From the NCBI GenBank assembly GCA_027924645.1, contig BSBN01001017.1, positions 11,744,501 to 11,808,500 of the forward strand: DNA of 64,000 bases, written 5' to 3'. Position numbers and translations under genes: made by a program. The notes below the pieces were generated by a model that searched no databases, was not told the origin of the DNA, and saw only the letters and a program-made list of their open reading frames with translations. Source of the stretch: Cunninghamia lanceolata (lineage: Eukaryota; Streptophyta; Pinopsida; Cupressales; Cupressaceae). Shown one piece after another: positions 32,436-43,587 of the stretch (position 1 is its first letter; every line of letters begins with the position of its first letter).

Positions 32436-35141
32436 TGTTGGTTTTTTCCTAGACTGGATGCTTATTCCCAGATTTCCCTACAAGGTAGCCATCAGTGATC
32501 AACAGGATCTCTGGGCCAGGGGCCAACAGTGTAGGAGATAGACTCTATATTTTATCTCCTCTTCTTCTTCAGGCTCTGCAAGACCTAGGGGGGTATTCCC
32601 TACTCAACATCCATGAGGATATGCATACAAGGCTGGGATGCTGACAAAAAGCAGATAAGTCCTCCTGTAAGTAGACCAAAACTGAAAGATAAGAGCAAAG
32701 GGGCTAGCTTTGGGCCTATTTGCAGTTGTAGACAGAGGACTGAGGTTCCTAAAACTAATTCTAATGTCCTAATGGTTGTTTTAGATTTTGATTTGGAGTT
32801 TAAGTTTGGATGCAAAGCTGGACATGGTTGTAACACAAACACAAAGCAAGATTGGTGCCTATCCAGGGCCTGGAGTCAGTAGACATACACTTGTGAATGA
32901 TCAGCATGAACAGCTAGAACTGGATTTCAAGGGGATATATGTGATATCTGCCTTACAGATATCTCCCAATACAGAGTGTTGAGTTATCTCTACTTATGGC
33001 ATCCCTACTGCAGTATACCCTTCCCAATGTTCAACCTGAAAACAGTTTAATCTACCCCTTGAGCAGAAGTTAAAAGATCAGACATTCAACATAGGAATTC
33101 TATGCTCTAGAATCTAAACATTACTCAAATATCTAGATTCAGAAGAAGAATACATGCAATACTGGAGACAGAATTAACACAACACATGCTAAGATAGCAT
33201 TTCTCATATAAGATTAATCTTGAAATCAGTGGGTTCATGCCAAAAACATACAACAAGAGATACATAAACTCACAGGTTAAGCTATATAGAGCAACCAGAT
33301 CAACTTGTTATGAATTACAGAGCCAAAAATCTTCAACTTTCAACAACCCCAAAATGACTAACACTTCCTGCTTATAACAGCCAGGTAGTGTACCACAGCA
33401 ATTAATTACAGGGTTGACCAAAAATCCCGCCAGATATACAGTATCAAGAAAATGGCGCTCAAACACTACCAGATTGGCGCCCAAACATGAATGCAGCAGG
33501 TAGGGGAGGAGACAGGAAGATATCTCGAGCCCTGCGCCACTGTCCGCTGATGTACACCTTCAATCGGGTACCAGATCCGCCCATACCTCTGCAACCTTCG
33601 CCATCAATGGCGCACCAACCCGCGGCCTTGGGAAAAACATCAAACAGTCGATCGCAACCATTTCCCGCCGAGATTCATCATCATGATATTTGAAAATGCA
33701 GGATATCAATTATCCCACATGCACCCCGCAGCAACCTCATTAACACTTTATATACTAGGTCATGAGCATATATGATGTCGGTGCTTTTGCTCCTGACGAC
33801 ACTAGTATAAGACTTCATCATCATCATCATCCTCCAGCAGCATGATATCCTGTTGCTTGAAATATCACCCTGACGTCAGCATCATATCGCAATATAACCT
33901 GCATGATAATCGCCTTCATTGGCACAACCTGATCCATCGGAGGAACATCCTCCTGCTGAGCCTATACCAAAAGTCTGGCCAATGAACATCCTGATGACGT
34001 CATCATCATATCTGCCTACTGCGCACCTCCTCATATTCGGATGACGTCATCATCATATTTGCAAATATCGGGGGATCTCCACAAGATGATCAGTGTTAGA
34101 AATATGACCCCCCTCGGACCTTGATGACGTCATCATCATATCGACATCAGGATGATATTCGGAAGATAACCGGATATTTGGAAATATCATCCTGATGCAC
34201 AAATATCAGGTTACACTGTAGCTCCACTATAAGATCGGGGCGATAGATGAATATGATGATGCTTGAAAAGATCACCCCCCACTAGATAATGCACAAAGCC
34301 GGCAGGCAGATATCTCCTTGATATCAGCATCATCATGACGCTGGAACAAACATACACCCGAGTGATATGGAAATATCACCCCCTCCTTCGGAAATATCAT
34401 GATGCAGATAGGCAGAGAAATAGATATCACCCTGACATAAGAATGACGTCAGCATCATCAGGATGATAAAACAACAAACATGAAGTGATACAACATCATC
34501 AGGATGATATTGACTAAGATCATCCTGACGTTCAAAATATGATGACCCCAGTGAATATCGGGTCACACTTAGAACTCTTCAACAACATCATCAGGATGAT
34601 CATAACCAAGATCACCCGATGATAAAAATATCACCCCGGCGAAATATCATGAAGGCAGAAAATATGATGACCCCCGCAAGCAACACGGTGATAACCAGAA
34701 ATATCATGATGATGATGACGACCCTTAAGAAAGAACAAGTCAGGTCGAACAACTCAAAGAATAACCCCTTCAGAATATCGGGGCAACATCATCATCATGT
34801 TTGGGCAAGGTGATAATTGGAAGATCACCGGATACTTGAGAAATCACCCCCGCAAGCAAATCAGGGCGCACTGTAGCTCATCAGCAGGATCAGGATAATA
34901 ACCAAACATCGCCCGATATTGAAATATGATGATGACGATGAGAAACCGGTCGACGGAGAACATGATGATGCTAACCACCATCAAAGAAAATATGATGATG
35001 ATGACCTCCTCCTCCAGAAATATCATGATGCAGCTGAAAAATGCTGAGGAGGTCCAACACTTAGAACATTTTTTGGATACTTAGGGAGAGTGCCTGCATG
35101 AAAATTGCTCAAAAAACTGCCAGTCAATTCAGGCACTAACA
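32436..35141 (-). repeat. 5' LTR of the gag-only element
   Basis: 2,706 bp. In minus orientation the TATA box is at 33754-33746. Five intact TGACGTCA sites (33871, 33995, 34042, 34125, 34444) lie 120-700 bases upstream of it. It differs from the 3' LTR mainly by transitions. Confidence 0.92.
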
Positions 35142-35881
35142 GGTCGTTCGTTATCCATGATAATGGATGAAGGGACACGATAACGACAAATGATATAGTT
35201 TAGGATAAAAGAGGCAATCTGCTTGCCTGTGATGTTGGCTAAGGGCATAGCTTCAATCCACTTCATGAAGTACTCTGTGGTAGTGATTATGAATTTATGG
35301 CTGCTTGAGGAAGGAGGGTGAATCTTGCCCACTAAGTCGAGTCCCCACTAATAGAAAGGCCAAGGAGTCATTAATGGCTATAGTTCCTATGCTGGTGCAC
35401 GTATCAGGTTCCCATGGATTTGGCACTTCTTTCACTTCTTTACAAAATGATAGGAATCTTGTTCCATAGTTGGCCAGCAGTACCCCATGCGTATGAGTTT
35501 CTTGGCTAGGGTAGGGCCACTAGAGTGGGTCTCACATATACTGTCATGTATTTCGCTCAGGGCGGTTTGATATTCCTCATTATCAAGACACCTAAGGAGA
35601 GTACCATCGAGACCTCTGTGATATAAGGTATTGGTGACAATGGCATACTGGGATGCCTGACGGATGAAGGTTCTCTTTTGGTTACTGGAGAGATCAGGTG
35701 GGAGGGTATTCTCTTTAAGATAGGAAAATATCTTTCCATAGAGAGGGGAATTGGCTCCAACAATGTGGCAAATGATAGGGGACTTAGGGGCATCATATGC
35801 AGGATGGGACACTGGCTCTACCAAGAACTCATAACATGGTTGATTTTCTAGAATGTCGAGGAGAGAGGTGATCATGGCCAT
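35142..35881 (-). pseudogene. Tat integrase, N-terminal part (upstream of the nested insertion)
   Basis: The minus frame from 35881 gives the zinc-binding region with HDSICETHSSGPTLAKKLIR and a YCWPTMEQDSYHFVKK stretch. After decay it continues into the catalytic core: WGLDLVGKIHPP with the first Asp, FIITTTEYFMKWIEAMPL, and VPSSIIMDNERP with the second Asp. The frame is then cut by the LTR at 35141. The third catalytic residue is in 26456-27110. The interval holds at least one TAG and lost in-frame links around 35340-35430. Confidence 0.83.
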
Positions 35882-35914
35882 AGCATCTCCAACTTTGTTC
35901 TCAATCCTTGGTAT

Positions 35915-36232
35915 CTATTCAAAAGAGAACTTGATGAAGTATTCTTTGAAGTCATCTACCATTCTCTTGTAAGGGATTAATTTCTCATCTTTTGTTTGGT
36001 AGTCGTCATTTACTTGATTGATGACTAGCTGTGAGTCACCATACACCTGTAGTTCTTTGATATTCCATTCAACTGCTAGCTTGATACCAATGACTAGGGC
36101 TTCGTACTCTGCCATGTTGTTAGTGCAGGGAAACATTAATTTGTATGATTTAGGGATTGTATCGCCATTAGGTGTGATCAATAAGATACCTGCCCCTGAT
36201 CCATGTTGGGTGTATGAGCCATCGAAGTACAT
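35915..36232 (-). pseudogene. Archaeal-type RNase H domain of the Tat element
   Basis: MYFDGSYTQHGSGAGILL opens the domain, with the first catalytic Asp. NMAEYEALVIGIKLA carries the Glu and VYGDSQLVINQV the next Asp. This second RNase H after the retroviral-type one is diagnostic of the Tat clade. The segment is open but sits in a broken polyprotein. Confidence 0.82.
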
Positions 36233-36235
36233 TTT

Positions 36236-36763
36236 CTAGGTTGTTGTATTTATGTGGAAGATAGATTCGTCTAGAAACTCAAAGCTTAGAGGGCTGTCAT
36301 CCGTTAGAGGTGCATCTGCCAGTTGATCTTCTAGTACTTGTCCCTTTATTACTTTCCTGTCTACATATTTGATGTCGAACTCATTGAGCAACATGACCCA
36401 TTTAGACAATCTACCTGTTAGGGCTGCTTTGTTGAGTAAGTATTTGAGTGGATCAATCTTTGCTATCAGTTTGATAGAGTGTGACAGCATGTAATGTCTC
36501 CATTTTTGTGAGGCAAAGACAACATCTAGACATGCTCTTTCGATTGGTGTGTATTGTAGTTTATACCCAACAAGTGTTTGACTAATATAGTAGATAGCAT
36601 ATTCTTTATCATCATAGTTTTGTTATGCAAGGAGAGCTCCTAGAGCGGTTGGTGTAGCTGAGATATACAGTAGCAGAGGCTTGCCTTGAATTGGTGGCAT
36701 CAATACTGGTGGTTTCATGAGATATTCCTTTAATTGTTGAAATGCCTGTTCACATGACTCGTT
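36236..36763 (-). pseudogene. Retroviral-type RNase H / RT connection of the Tat element
   Basis: On the minus strand: CEQAFQQLKEYLMKPPVL, PLLLYISATPTALGALLA, ACLDVVFASQKWRHYML and WVMLLNEFDIKYVDRK. This is the classic order RT thumb/connection then RNase H1. Stops at the left join and at LLA*QN are TGA and TAA where Trp and Gln are expected. Confidence 0.8.
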
Positions 36764-37906
36764 TCATTTGAAAGGGACATTCTTGTGTACAAGGTGAGAA
36801 AATGGGTGGCACTTATCTGCCAATTGAAAGATGAACGTTCTGATAGATTGCAATTTTCCTTGTAAGGATCTTAGTTGAGTCAAATTCTTAGGAGGTGGCA
36901 TCTCCATTATGGCCTTCACCTTAGCTGGGTCGACTTCAATACCATTTGCAAACACGATGTATCCCAATAGTTTGCCTAATGTAACCCCGAACACACAATT
37001 CTTTGGATTGAGATGCACATTAAACTGTTCTAACCTATTGAAGATCTTGTCTAGTACTACTAAATGGCCTTCTCTTGTAAGTGATTTCACCAGAATGTCG
37101 TCGACGTAGTCTTCCATTATAGTTTGCATCATGTCATGGAAGATTGTTGTCATGGCTCTTTGATATGTTGCACCAACATTTTTTAGACCGAATGGCATGA
37201 CACACCAATAGTAGGTGCCCCAAGGACATGTAAATGCAGTCTTGTGTTGGTCTTCTGGTGTGATCTTTATCTGGTTATATCCTGAGAAACCATCCATGAG
37301 TGACAACATAGTGTGCCCTGCCATGAGATCTACAATCATGTCTATGTTTGGTAGGGGGAAATCATCTTTTGGACAGGCTTTGTTTAGGTCCCTAAAATCA
37401 TTGCATATTCAGACTCTACCATCTGGTTTAGCCATTGGTACTATGTTTGAGACCCATTTAGGATAGTCTATAGGCCTGATAAATCCGACGTCTAGTAGTT
37501 TCTTTAGCTCTTCCTTTACCATGAGGGCCACATGTGGATGCATCTTTCTGAGTTTTTGTTTGACTGGTTTAGCTCCTGGAGCTAAAGATAAATGATGCAT
37601 GATAAGATTTGGATCTAGCCTTGGCATGTCAGCATATGCCCAAGCAAAGTTGATTTGTTTTCTCTTGAAGAAATCAATAAATGTTGGTTTTTCATGTTCT
37701 GTTAAAGATTTTGCCATGTGGATCAATCTAGGCTCATCACCTGTGCTAACATTGATTGGTTCTGTCGGTTCTATCAAGATCAACGATCTCTCTTGGTGTG
37801 TAAGATTGGGGAGAGGGTCAAGCCTTCCATCCTTTAGCGCCTCAGAGAGGTTTTCACCATTGGATACGTCTTTATTTTTACTATTTTGATGTTTTAACAC
37901 TGCCAC
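36764..37906 (-). pseudogene. Reverse transcriptase of the Tat element
   Basis: The frame from 37906 covers the pre-RT linker, LKKLLDVGFIRPIDYPKWVS and VPMAKPDGRV. A TGA follows where Arg (CGA) is expected, then DFRDLNKACPKDDFPLPN. From 37339: LMDGFSGYNQIKITPEDQ, TYYWCVMPFGLKNVGATYQR and the catalytic YVDD. LNPKNCVFGV and LGYIVFANGIEVDP close the domain. This enzyme copies element RNA into DNA. All key motifs survive; only the nonsense codon at about 37410 and its surroundings inactivate it. Confidence 0.87.
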
Positions 37907-37975
37907 GGAGCAGTTTTCACCATTAGATCATTCTTTTATTTTGATATTTTTATGACTAAAAGGCTTGGCACTCTC

Positions 37976-38576
37976 TCAAGTCTTCTCATTAAGTTCAATA
38001 GCATAGCTAGCTTTGTGGTCCCCTGCAGGTATATGATCTCTAAGCTCAATATAATCTATGATGGCTTCATCATTTTCAAAGGTGTCTAGCTCAGGGGTGG
38101 TGCCTTCTAGGTCCCAGTCGATAAGTTCAGGGTGTACCAAAGGTAAGGGATCATTAGGTTGGTCTGGTTCGATGGCGTTGATGGTTAAGATAGAGTTATT
38201 GAAAGCATGGACAAAGTTTGCGATGGTACTCTCTATTAGTGGATCTATCAAGGGGGGATCATTCCTTCCTCACGATTTTCACTATTGTTGCTATGCGAGT
38301 CAGACTCTAGTGGTCTATCCCTTGGACCTTGTCTCTCATTGGTATGGGTCGGGTCATACTCATAGACAACGTCGATATCTTTTTCATTGCAAGACATATT
38401 AGAGAGGCTATCCCATTCATACTCATTAGAATCTATGTCAGTTCTCAGTTGCATTTCCTGAATTTGCTCAACCAGATTGTTAGTAGAGGTTTCTATTTGT
38501 TTGTCCTTTTTCTTGTTTTCTCAGTTGTTTCTTGGTGCTCTAGTGTATCCTAGCCTTGTAGTATCTCAGGTTGTCA
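37976..38576 (-). pseudogene. Protease-RT linker of the Tat element
   Basis: An acidic, domain-free linker (IDPLIESTIANFVHAFNN; ELIDWDLEGTTPELDTFEN) split by stops. Such spacers between protease and RT are normal for Tat/Ogre elements. No splice sites were established. Confidence 0.5.
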
Positions 38577-39945
38577 GGGTATGAGGTTGGATAGGTTCAA
38601 TGATGCCATCCTTTCTTGAACCGGGAGGACCATGTCCTTCATACCCCATTCTCTGTAGCATTTAAAAGCCTTGACCATATTGTTCTGTTGGTATAGTGTG
38701 ATGACCATGTTGCATAGAGGAGCTACCTTCATCCTTGTATAGCCATTGTAAGATATCCTTTTCATCACTCTCATCTTCTAGGCTTCGCCATTTTACAAAT
38801 AGTCCTTTTATAGTTTTCTCTACTTTTTGTGTCTTTAGGATAGGTCTCCCATAGGATCTAGGAGATAGGGGTAGTTGTGCCAAGTAGAGGGATTGAGAGA
38901 TCATGTATTCACCCAAGCCCTTATTTGTGAGTCTGAGACCAATTTGCGGAGATTGTGAAGAGGAAGCAAGTGAAACTAGATCAACACGAGATGAAGAGGC
39001 TGCAGAAGCACGGTTGGTGGGGATCACAACTTCGGGTTTTGGATGAATGGAGTTGCAGTATTGATAGGGGTTAGGGTCACCTTGGATGGTGATCTCTTGA
39101 CCTTCATGTGGGAACTTGATACATTGATGGTATGTTGAAGGTACTACTTTTAGAGCGTGTATCCATGGTCGCCCAAGAAGAATGTTGTACGCTAGCTCCA
39201 TGTCAAGGACTTGACAAGCTACATCTTTTACCATGGGGCCCACTCTGATTGGTAGGGTAATAATTCCTTTGGACATTCTTTCCTCCTCATCATAGGCTTT
39301 TCTGGTGATTTTCCTTTTAGGATCTATAGCCTTTTCTGAAAACCCCAATGTAAGGATTAGTTTCAATGTGCAAATATTCAAACTAGCCCCTCCATCGATT
39401 AGGACTCTTTTGATCTTGTGCTTGTGTATGAAAGCTTCAATATGAAGGGAGGCATTATGGGGTTGAGTGATTGACATATCATCCTTCTCAGTGAATGATA
39501 GGGAATGTGGTGAGGCAATATGACCGACCATGGTTTGGAATTGTTCTTTAGCAAGGTTTGTGGGAACGGAGGCTTCCGCTAAGGCTTTGTCAAGTATGGA
39601 CCTATGAGAAGGAGATAGACATAGAAGTTCCAAGATGGAGATATGTGTAGGTGTTTTGTGGAGTTGATCCACGATACTGTATTGATTAGACGGTGTGGTG
39701 GGGGTTCCCCTAAGGGTGACTCTGTTACTGCGGGTAGTAACATTGCAATCTGGATCTTTGTTAATAGTGATCACATTGATGTGTGAATCTCTTTCATAGA
39801 TGGTTAAAAACATAGTTGAAGCTGACATTTGTGTAGTTTGCATTGTTAGATCCACTATTGTTTCTATTGGAAGGTCCTCCTTGCTCGTAGTTAGGAAGAG
39901 GATCCTTGAATGCCTGGTGATCGCTGTTGGAGGTATGCCCATCAA
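38577..39945 (-). pseudogene. Aspartic protease plus G-patch-like motif of the Tat element
   Basis: From 39945 the frame carries HKTPTHISILELLCLSPSH (pre-protease spacer). VLIDGGASLNICTLKLI follows, with catalytic Asp and an intact DGG triad, then NILLGRPWIHALKVVPSTYH. Near 38680-38590 the sequence reads EQYGQGF, a TAA, then MLQRMGYEGHGPPGSRKDGI and IEPI, a G-patch-like glycine motif. The protease matures the polyprotein; the G-patch is a predicted nucleic-acid-binding motif. A1 and A2 have the same protease/G-patch pair, so the three share a lineage. Confidence 0.82.
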
Positions 39946-40089
39946 CAGATATTTTGTTTTTCTCTATCAGGTCTTGGATTGTATGCTTGAGTGCAATACA
40001 ATCATTAGTATTGTGTCCCCTATTTCGGTGGTATTCACAAAAGTCATTGTCATTCCACCAATGGGGTTTGACCTTTGGTTCATATTCTC

Positions 40090-41292
40090 ATGCCAAGGGA
40101 AGTGTTATGATCTTGTTGGTGATTAGCTTCCATAGGGTAGTTTCTAATGATTCACCCAAAGGTGTGAAATTTCTCCTGGGTTGAAAGTTGGTAAACCTTG
40201 ATTCAGTGTTTTTTGGTTTGTTTTGGGGGGGGGTTATTTTGAGGTGTTGATAGGTTGAAAATTGGTTTAGGTGTCGTATTCTTGGCATCCACCACCCCAT
40301 CATTCACAATATTTTTTTTTTTTGGTCTAGAATCTAGGTTTATCATTGTTGGCATTGGTATTAGGAGTGTCTTTATAGAGCTTGATTTGGCCTTTTGCGA
40401 TTAGAGCTTTTTCTATGAGGCCCATCTCAATGACCTTGCTAAAAGAAGTAGGACATTGGATTTGGATTTGGTAGCTTAGGTCCGTTTGCAAGCTGTGGAT
40501 GAACATTTCTAGCATCTATTTCTCTGGAATTTGGTGTGGGCACTTGCTTGCCAGTTGTCTCCATCTTTGTAAGAAAGTGGCGAAAGATTCCCCACCTTTC
40601 TGTTTGGTATTACAAAGATCCAATATTGAGGTGTCGTGCTCAATATTGTAAGAGAAGTGGGCAACAAATTTATCTACCAGTTCATTGAATGTTTTGATGC
40701 TGGGTGGTAGTCTTGAGAACCATTCCATGGCCTATCCTCCTAAGCTTTGTGGAAAAAGTCGCATAAGATAGGTGTCATTATGTGCAACCTCAAGACAAGT
40801 AGCATTGAATTCCCTGATGTGATCTCTTGGGTCACCTTTTCCTCAATATTTATCAAACTTACGTACCTCAAATTTTGAGGGGAAAGGAATCATGATCAAG
40901 GTCCTATCAAAAGGATATGGTGAAATATCCTCTAAGGTGTAATGTTTAGTCGATGTTCCTATTTTCATGTCTGAAATTTGTTGTTGGAGAGCTTCAAATT
41001 TTTGGTTCATTAGACTTAGGGCATCCGTAGCATCAGTGTTGGTTTTGCTTTTGTCTGAAGGTGTTTCTTCCTCATGTCTACTTCCTTTAGTTTCTTTGAG
41101 AGTCTCTACATCATAATCCTTAAGGAGCTTGACTCCTAGACTTGCCAGATGTAAAAAGAATTTTGTAGGGTCTTGGGCAAGCACTTTTTCTAATAGGCGT
41201 TGAAATTTTGGATTATGTTGTGTTTGAAGGATCTCTTCCATAGAAATTTCTTCGTCACTTTCATGACCATCATGAACACTTTTCTTGGCCAT
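40090..41292 (-). pseudogene. Gag of the Tat element
   Basis: From the ATG at 41292: a Lys/Glu-rich start, a coiled-coil-like LMNQKFEALQQQISDM, and PSKFEVRKFDKY. The gag core follows: AMEWFSRLPPSIKTFNELVD, KFVAHFSYN and SFATFLQRWRQLA. Later comes KVIEMGLIEKALIAKGQI. Stops fall near 40852, 40733, 40515 and 40326, the last near an expanded T run. I do not see a zinc knuckle. Confidence 0.78.
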
Positions 41293-43566
41293 TTCTATTT
41301 GTTTTTGCTTTTACAATCTAGTTAAGACCATGCAAGGTGGTAAAGAAATGGGAAGGAGTGAAAAAGATTCTTGAGCAAGATGCTAGGATGATACAAGGTT
41401 TTAGCGAGGTTCTTCTTAGATCTATGTGATGTCAAACAAGTTGGGTATACAAAAGTGATAGTCAAAGTAGGGATGTTAGAAATCCAATTACTTGATGTTG
41501 ACTAGTCTTATATAAGCCACTAGTAGAGTTCTGAGAGAAAGGATAAGTAACCCTTGATATTGGACACTCAATAGGTTTGTTTGAGTATTGATTGTGATCT
41601 AGAATAACTTGGTTCTAACCTTGTAGGAATTTGGAAAGATTTGGTGAGATTTTGGATGAAAAAGTAGATATGGTATGGAAAAGAAGGAAAAACGGTGGAT
41701 TTGCAAGATCTTAATCAGATTTTTGGAAACTAAATCGATTTGAAATGGTTTTGAAAACTGTTGACAATTTTGCTCTTGGAAGGTGTAGGTTTATTCTCTG
41801 GTTTGGATGTGCAGAAGTATATGTGCCACAACAGAAAGCAAATGCACCAAAAGTCAAGTCAAATGCACAATACTGGTAAAGTTTTGAATGCGCCACAAAA
41901 GAGTTCAAATGCTCTAGAAGTCGAATCAGATGCGCCATAGGTCATGGCAAATGCGCAACTCTAGCTTTTGCCTTGTTTTCTTAGAATTTTGGAAAATTTT
42001 GGAATGTTTTTAGGATTTTTCTATTTTTGGTTTGAAAAACTTGGTGTTTCTGAATACTCTAATGTTCATTTATGGCAAAAACACAGCAAACACAGAAGTT
42101 TTTCATGATTTTTATCTTTTGTTATCTTTTTATATTTTTTTGGACTATTTTGACTCAAAAATGAGTACACCCTAGGATGGATAGGAAAATATTCGTTGAA
42201 TCCCTTAGCTGTGCTTACTCAAAGTGTGTAGCTCCAGAATCTGGTAGCACCGGCTCCCCTCCATGGCACTCACTTCTCACACATACCAGATTAAGGTTTC
42301 CTTAGGCTCATACTCACACCAAACCTTAGGATTGTCCCTGCTACCTCTACTAAGAGTCACATGAATCAAGGTCGCTTCAAGAGCTCTGCCCTTTGCATCA
42401 ACAAATAGGGGTTTTTGGATTGCTACACAATTAGTTCTTAGTCAGGGCAACCGTTTGAGTGGTTACACATGTGGCGGCACTACTCTCCGTTATGGAGTCT
42501 CCCAGCCTCAAAGGGTTATGCCTTAGAGGGTTTTGGGTGAGGTTGGCTGTCAATGTAACACAACAACACTTGTTGCAGGAGGTTTTTACATCAAGCACAA
42601 TTTATTTTAAGTGGATTGGTAGGGCTTGGCTTTACCCTGTTACTGCTTAGGGTTATTCCCACTTGGACAAGCGTGCATCCAAGGGCAGGCCCCCCTAAAG
42701 GTTTAACAAATAGAATGACAAGTCTAGCACTTTGGTCACCCAATTCAGGGGAGAGCATAAGCCTATTGTCATTCACAAGCACATAATACACTAGTTAATC
42801 CAACCTAGTTAAAAGTAGAAAAACTAAATGGGTTACTCTACTTGTGCACTCACGCGGTTGTTAACTTGGAAGTGATTTTAGACATAGCAATGTTCATTTT
42901 CCCTTTTGTAAAGATAGCAGTGGTCTAACTAGGAAAATGAATTAACAATGCAAAGATAGCAATGGGTTCAGTTACTTTCTTCCTAGTTATGAATTATGTG
43001 AAGTTTGTATGTAATGCACTTGTTTACTTTTCCCCTAATTAGTCTAATTGAACTAGGCAAAGCATCTAAATGATCTAATCCAGCCACTAACCCTGCAAAA
43101 CGAATGTTAGCTCCAACATACAAAATTAAAAACCCTAAAAATAGAAAGCAGAATCAGAAGTGCCGCACTACAGTCTGAATGCACAGAAATAGAGATTGCA
43201 TGTGGCGTTTTACATATGCTCCAAGATAGAAGGTAAATGTGCCATAAAAAGAGGTATATGCACAATTTTGATAAATGTGTCGTTATACAGAATAAATGTG
43301 CCAAATAATAGGGTATATGCGCAGGTTTTATGTAGGTGCCAAAATAGAGTGTGGATGCACCATTGTAGAGAATGAATGCGTCGTTCTATCGTAAGTGCTG
43401 AAACAGAAGGCAAATGCATCGTCTAGGAGGTCAGATGTGCCAAAGTTTCATATGCGTCAGATCGGGAAGTAAATGCATCGGAAGCTTCTGTTTGAACCCT
43501 GTACCTGCACCTGTACGGACCTGTCACTTGGAAAAACTTAGTTTTTGATTAGTTAGAGGGGCAAGG
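41293..43566 (-). other. 5' leader of the Tat element with ATGCGCCA minisatellites
   Basis: About 2.3 kb without a credible ORF. Two blocks (about 41810-41960 and 43150-43480) carry ATGCGCCA-like cores every 20-30 bases. They are the reverse complement of the TGGCGCAT cores in the PMD intron at the other end of the element. The stretch 42180-42800 has nothing I can assign. Confidence 0.55.
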
Positions 43567-43587
43567 GTGCCATGGTAGGCGCCAAAA
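43567..43587 (-). other. Primer-binding site of the Tat element
   Basis: On the minus strand TGGCGCCTACCATGGC begins three bases after the LTR end. TGGCGCC is a common gypsy primer-site core. The exact tRNA cannot be named from the sequence alone. Confidence 0.65.

Larger units (their letters stand above)
27116..35141 (-). mobile_element. Young gag-only LTR retrotransposon inserted in the Tat integrase
   Basis: An 8,026-bp element with LTRs of 2,726 and 2,706 bp (ends TGTTGG and CTAACA), flanked by the perfect duplication GGTCG (27111-27115 and 35142-35146). Internally it has one intact 640-residue gag-like ORF and no protease, RT, RNase H or integrase. The LTRs differ at about 35 positions plus one 21-bp indel by eye (about 1.3%), so it is the youngest insertion with two LTRs here. 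It interrupts the integrase between the second catalytic Asp and the Glu. Confidence 0.93.

Noticed and set aside
29033..35026. Small ORFs repeated in both 2.7-kb LTRs
   Set aside because: They occur in pairs simply because the LTRs are duplicates, and their sequence comes from GATGATG/CATCATC-rich U3 DNA.
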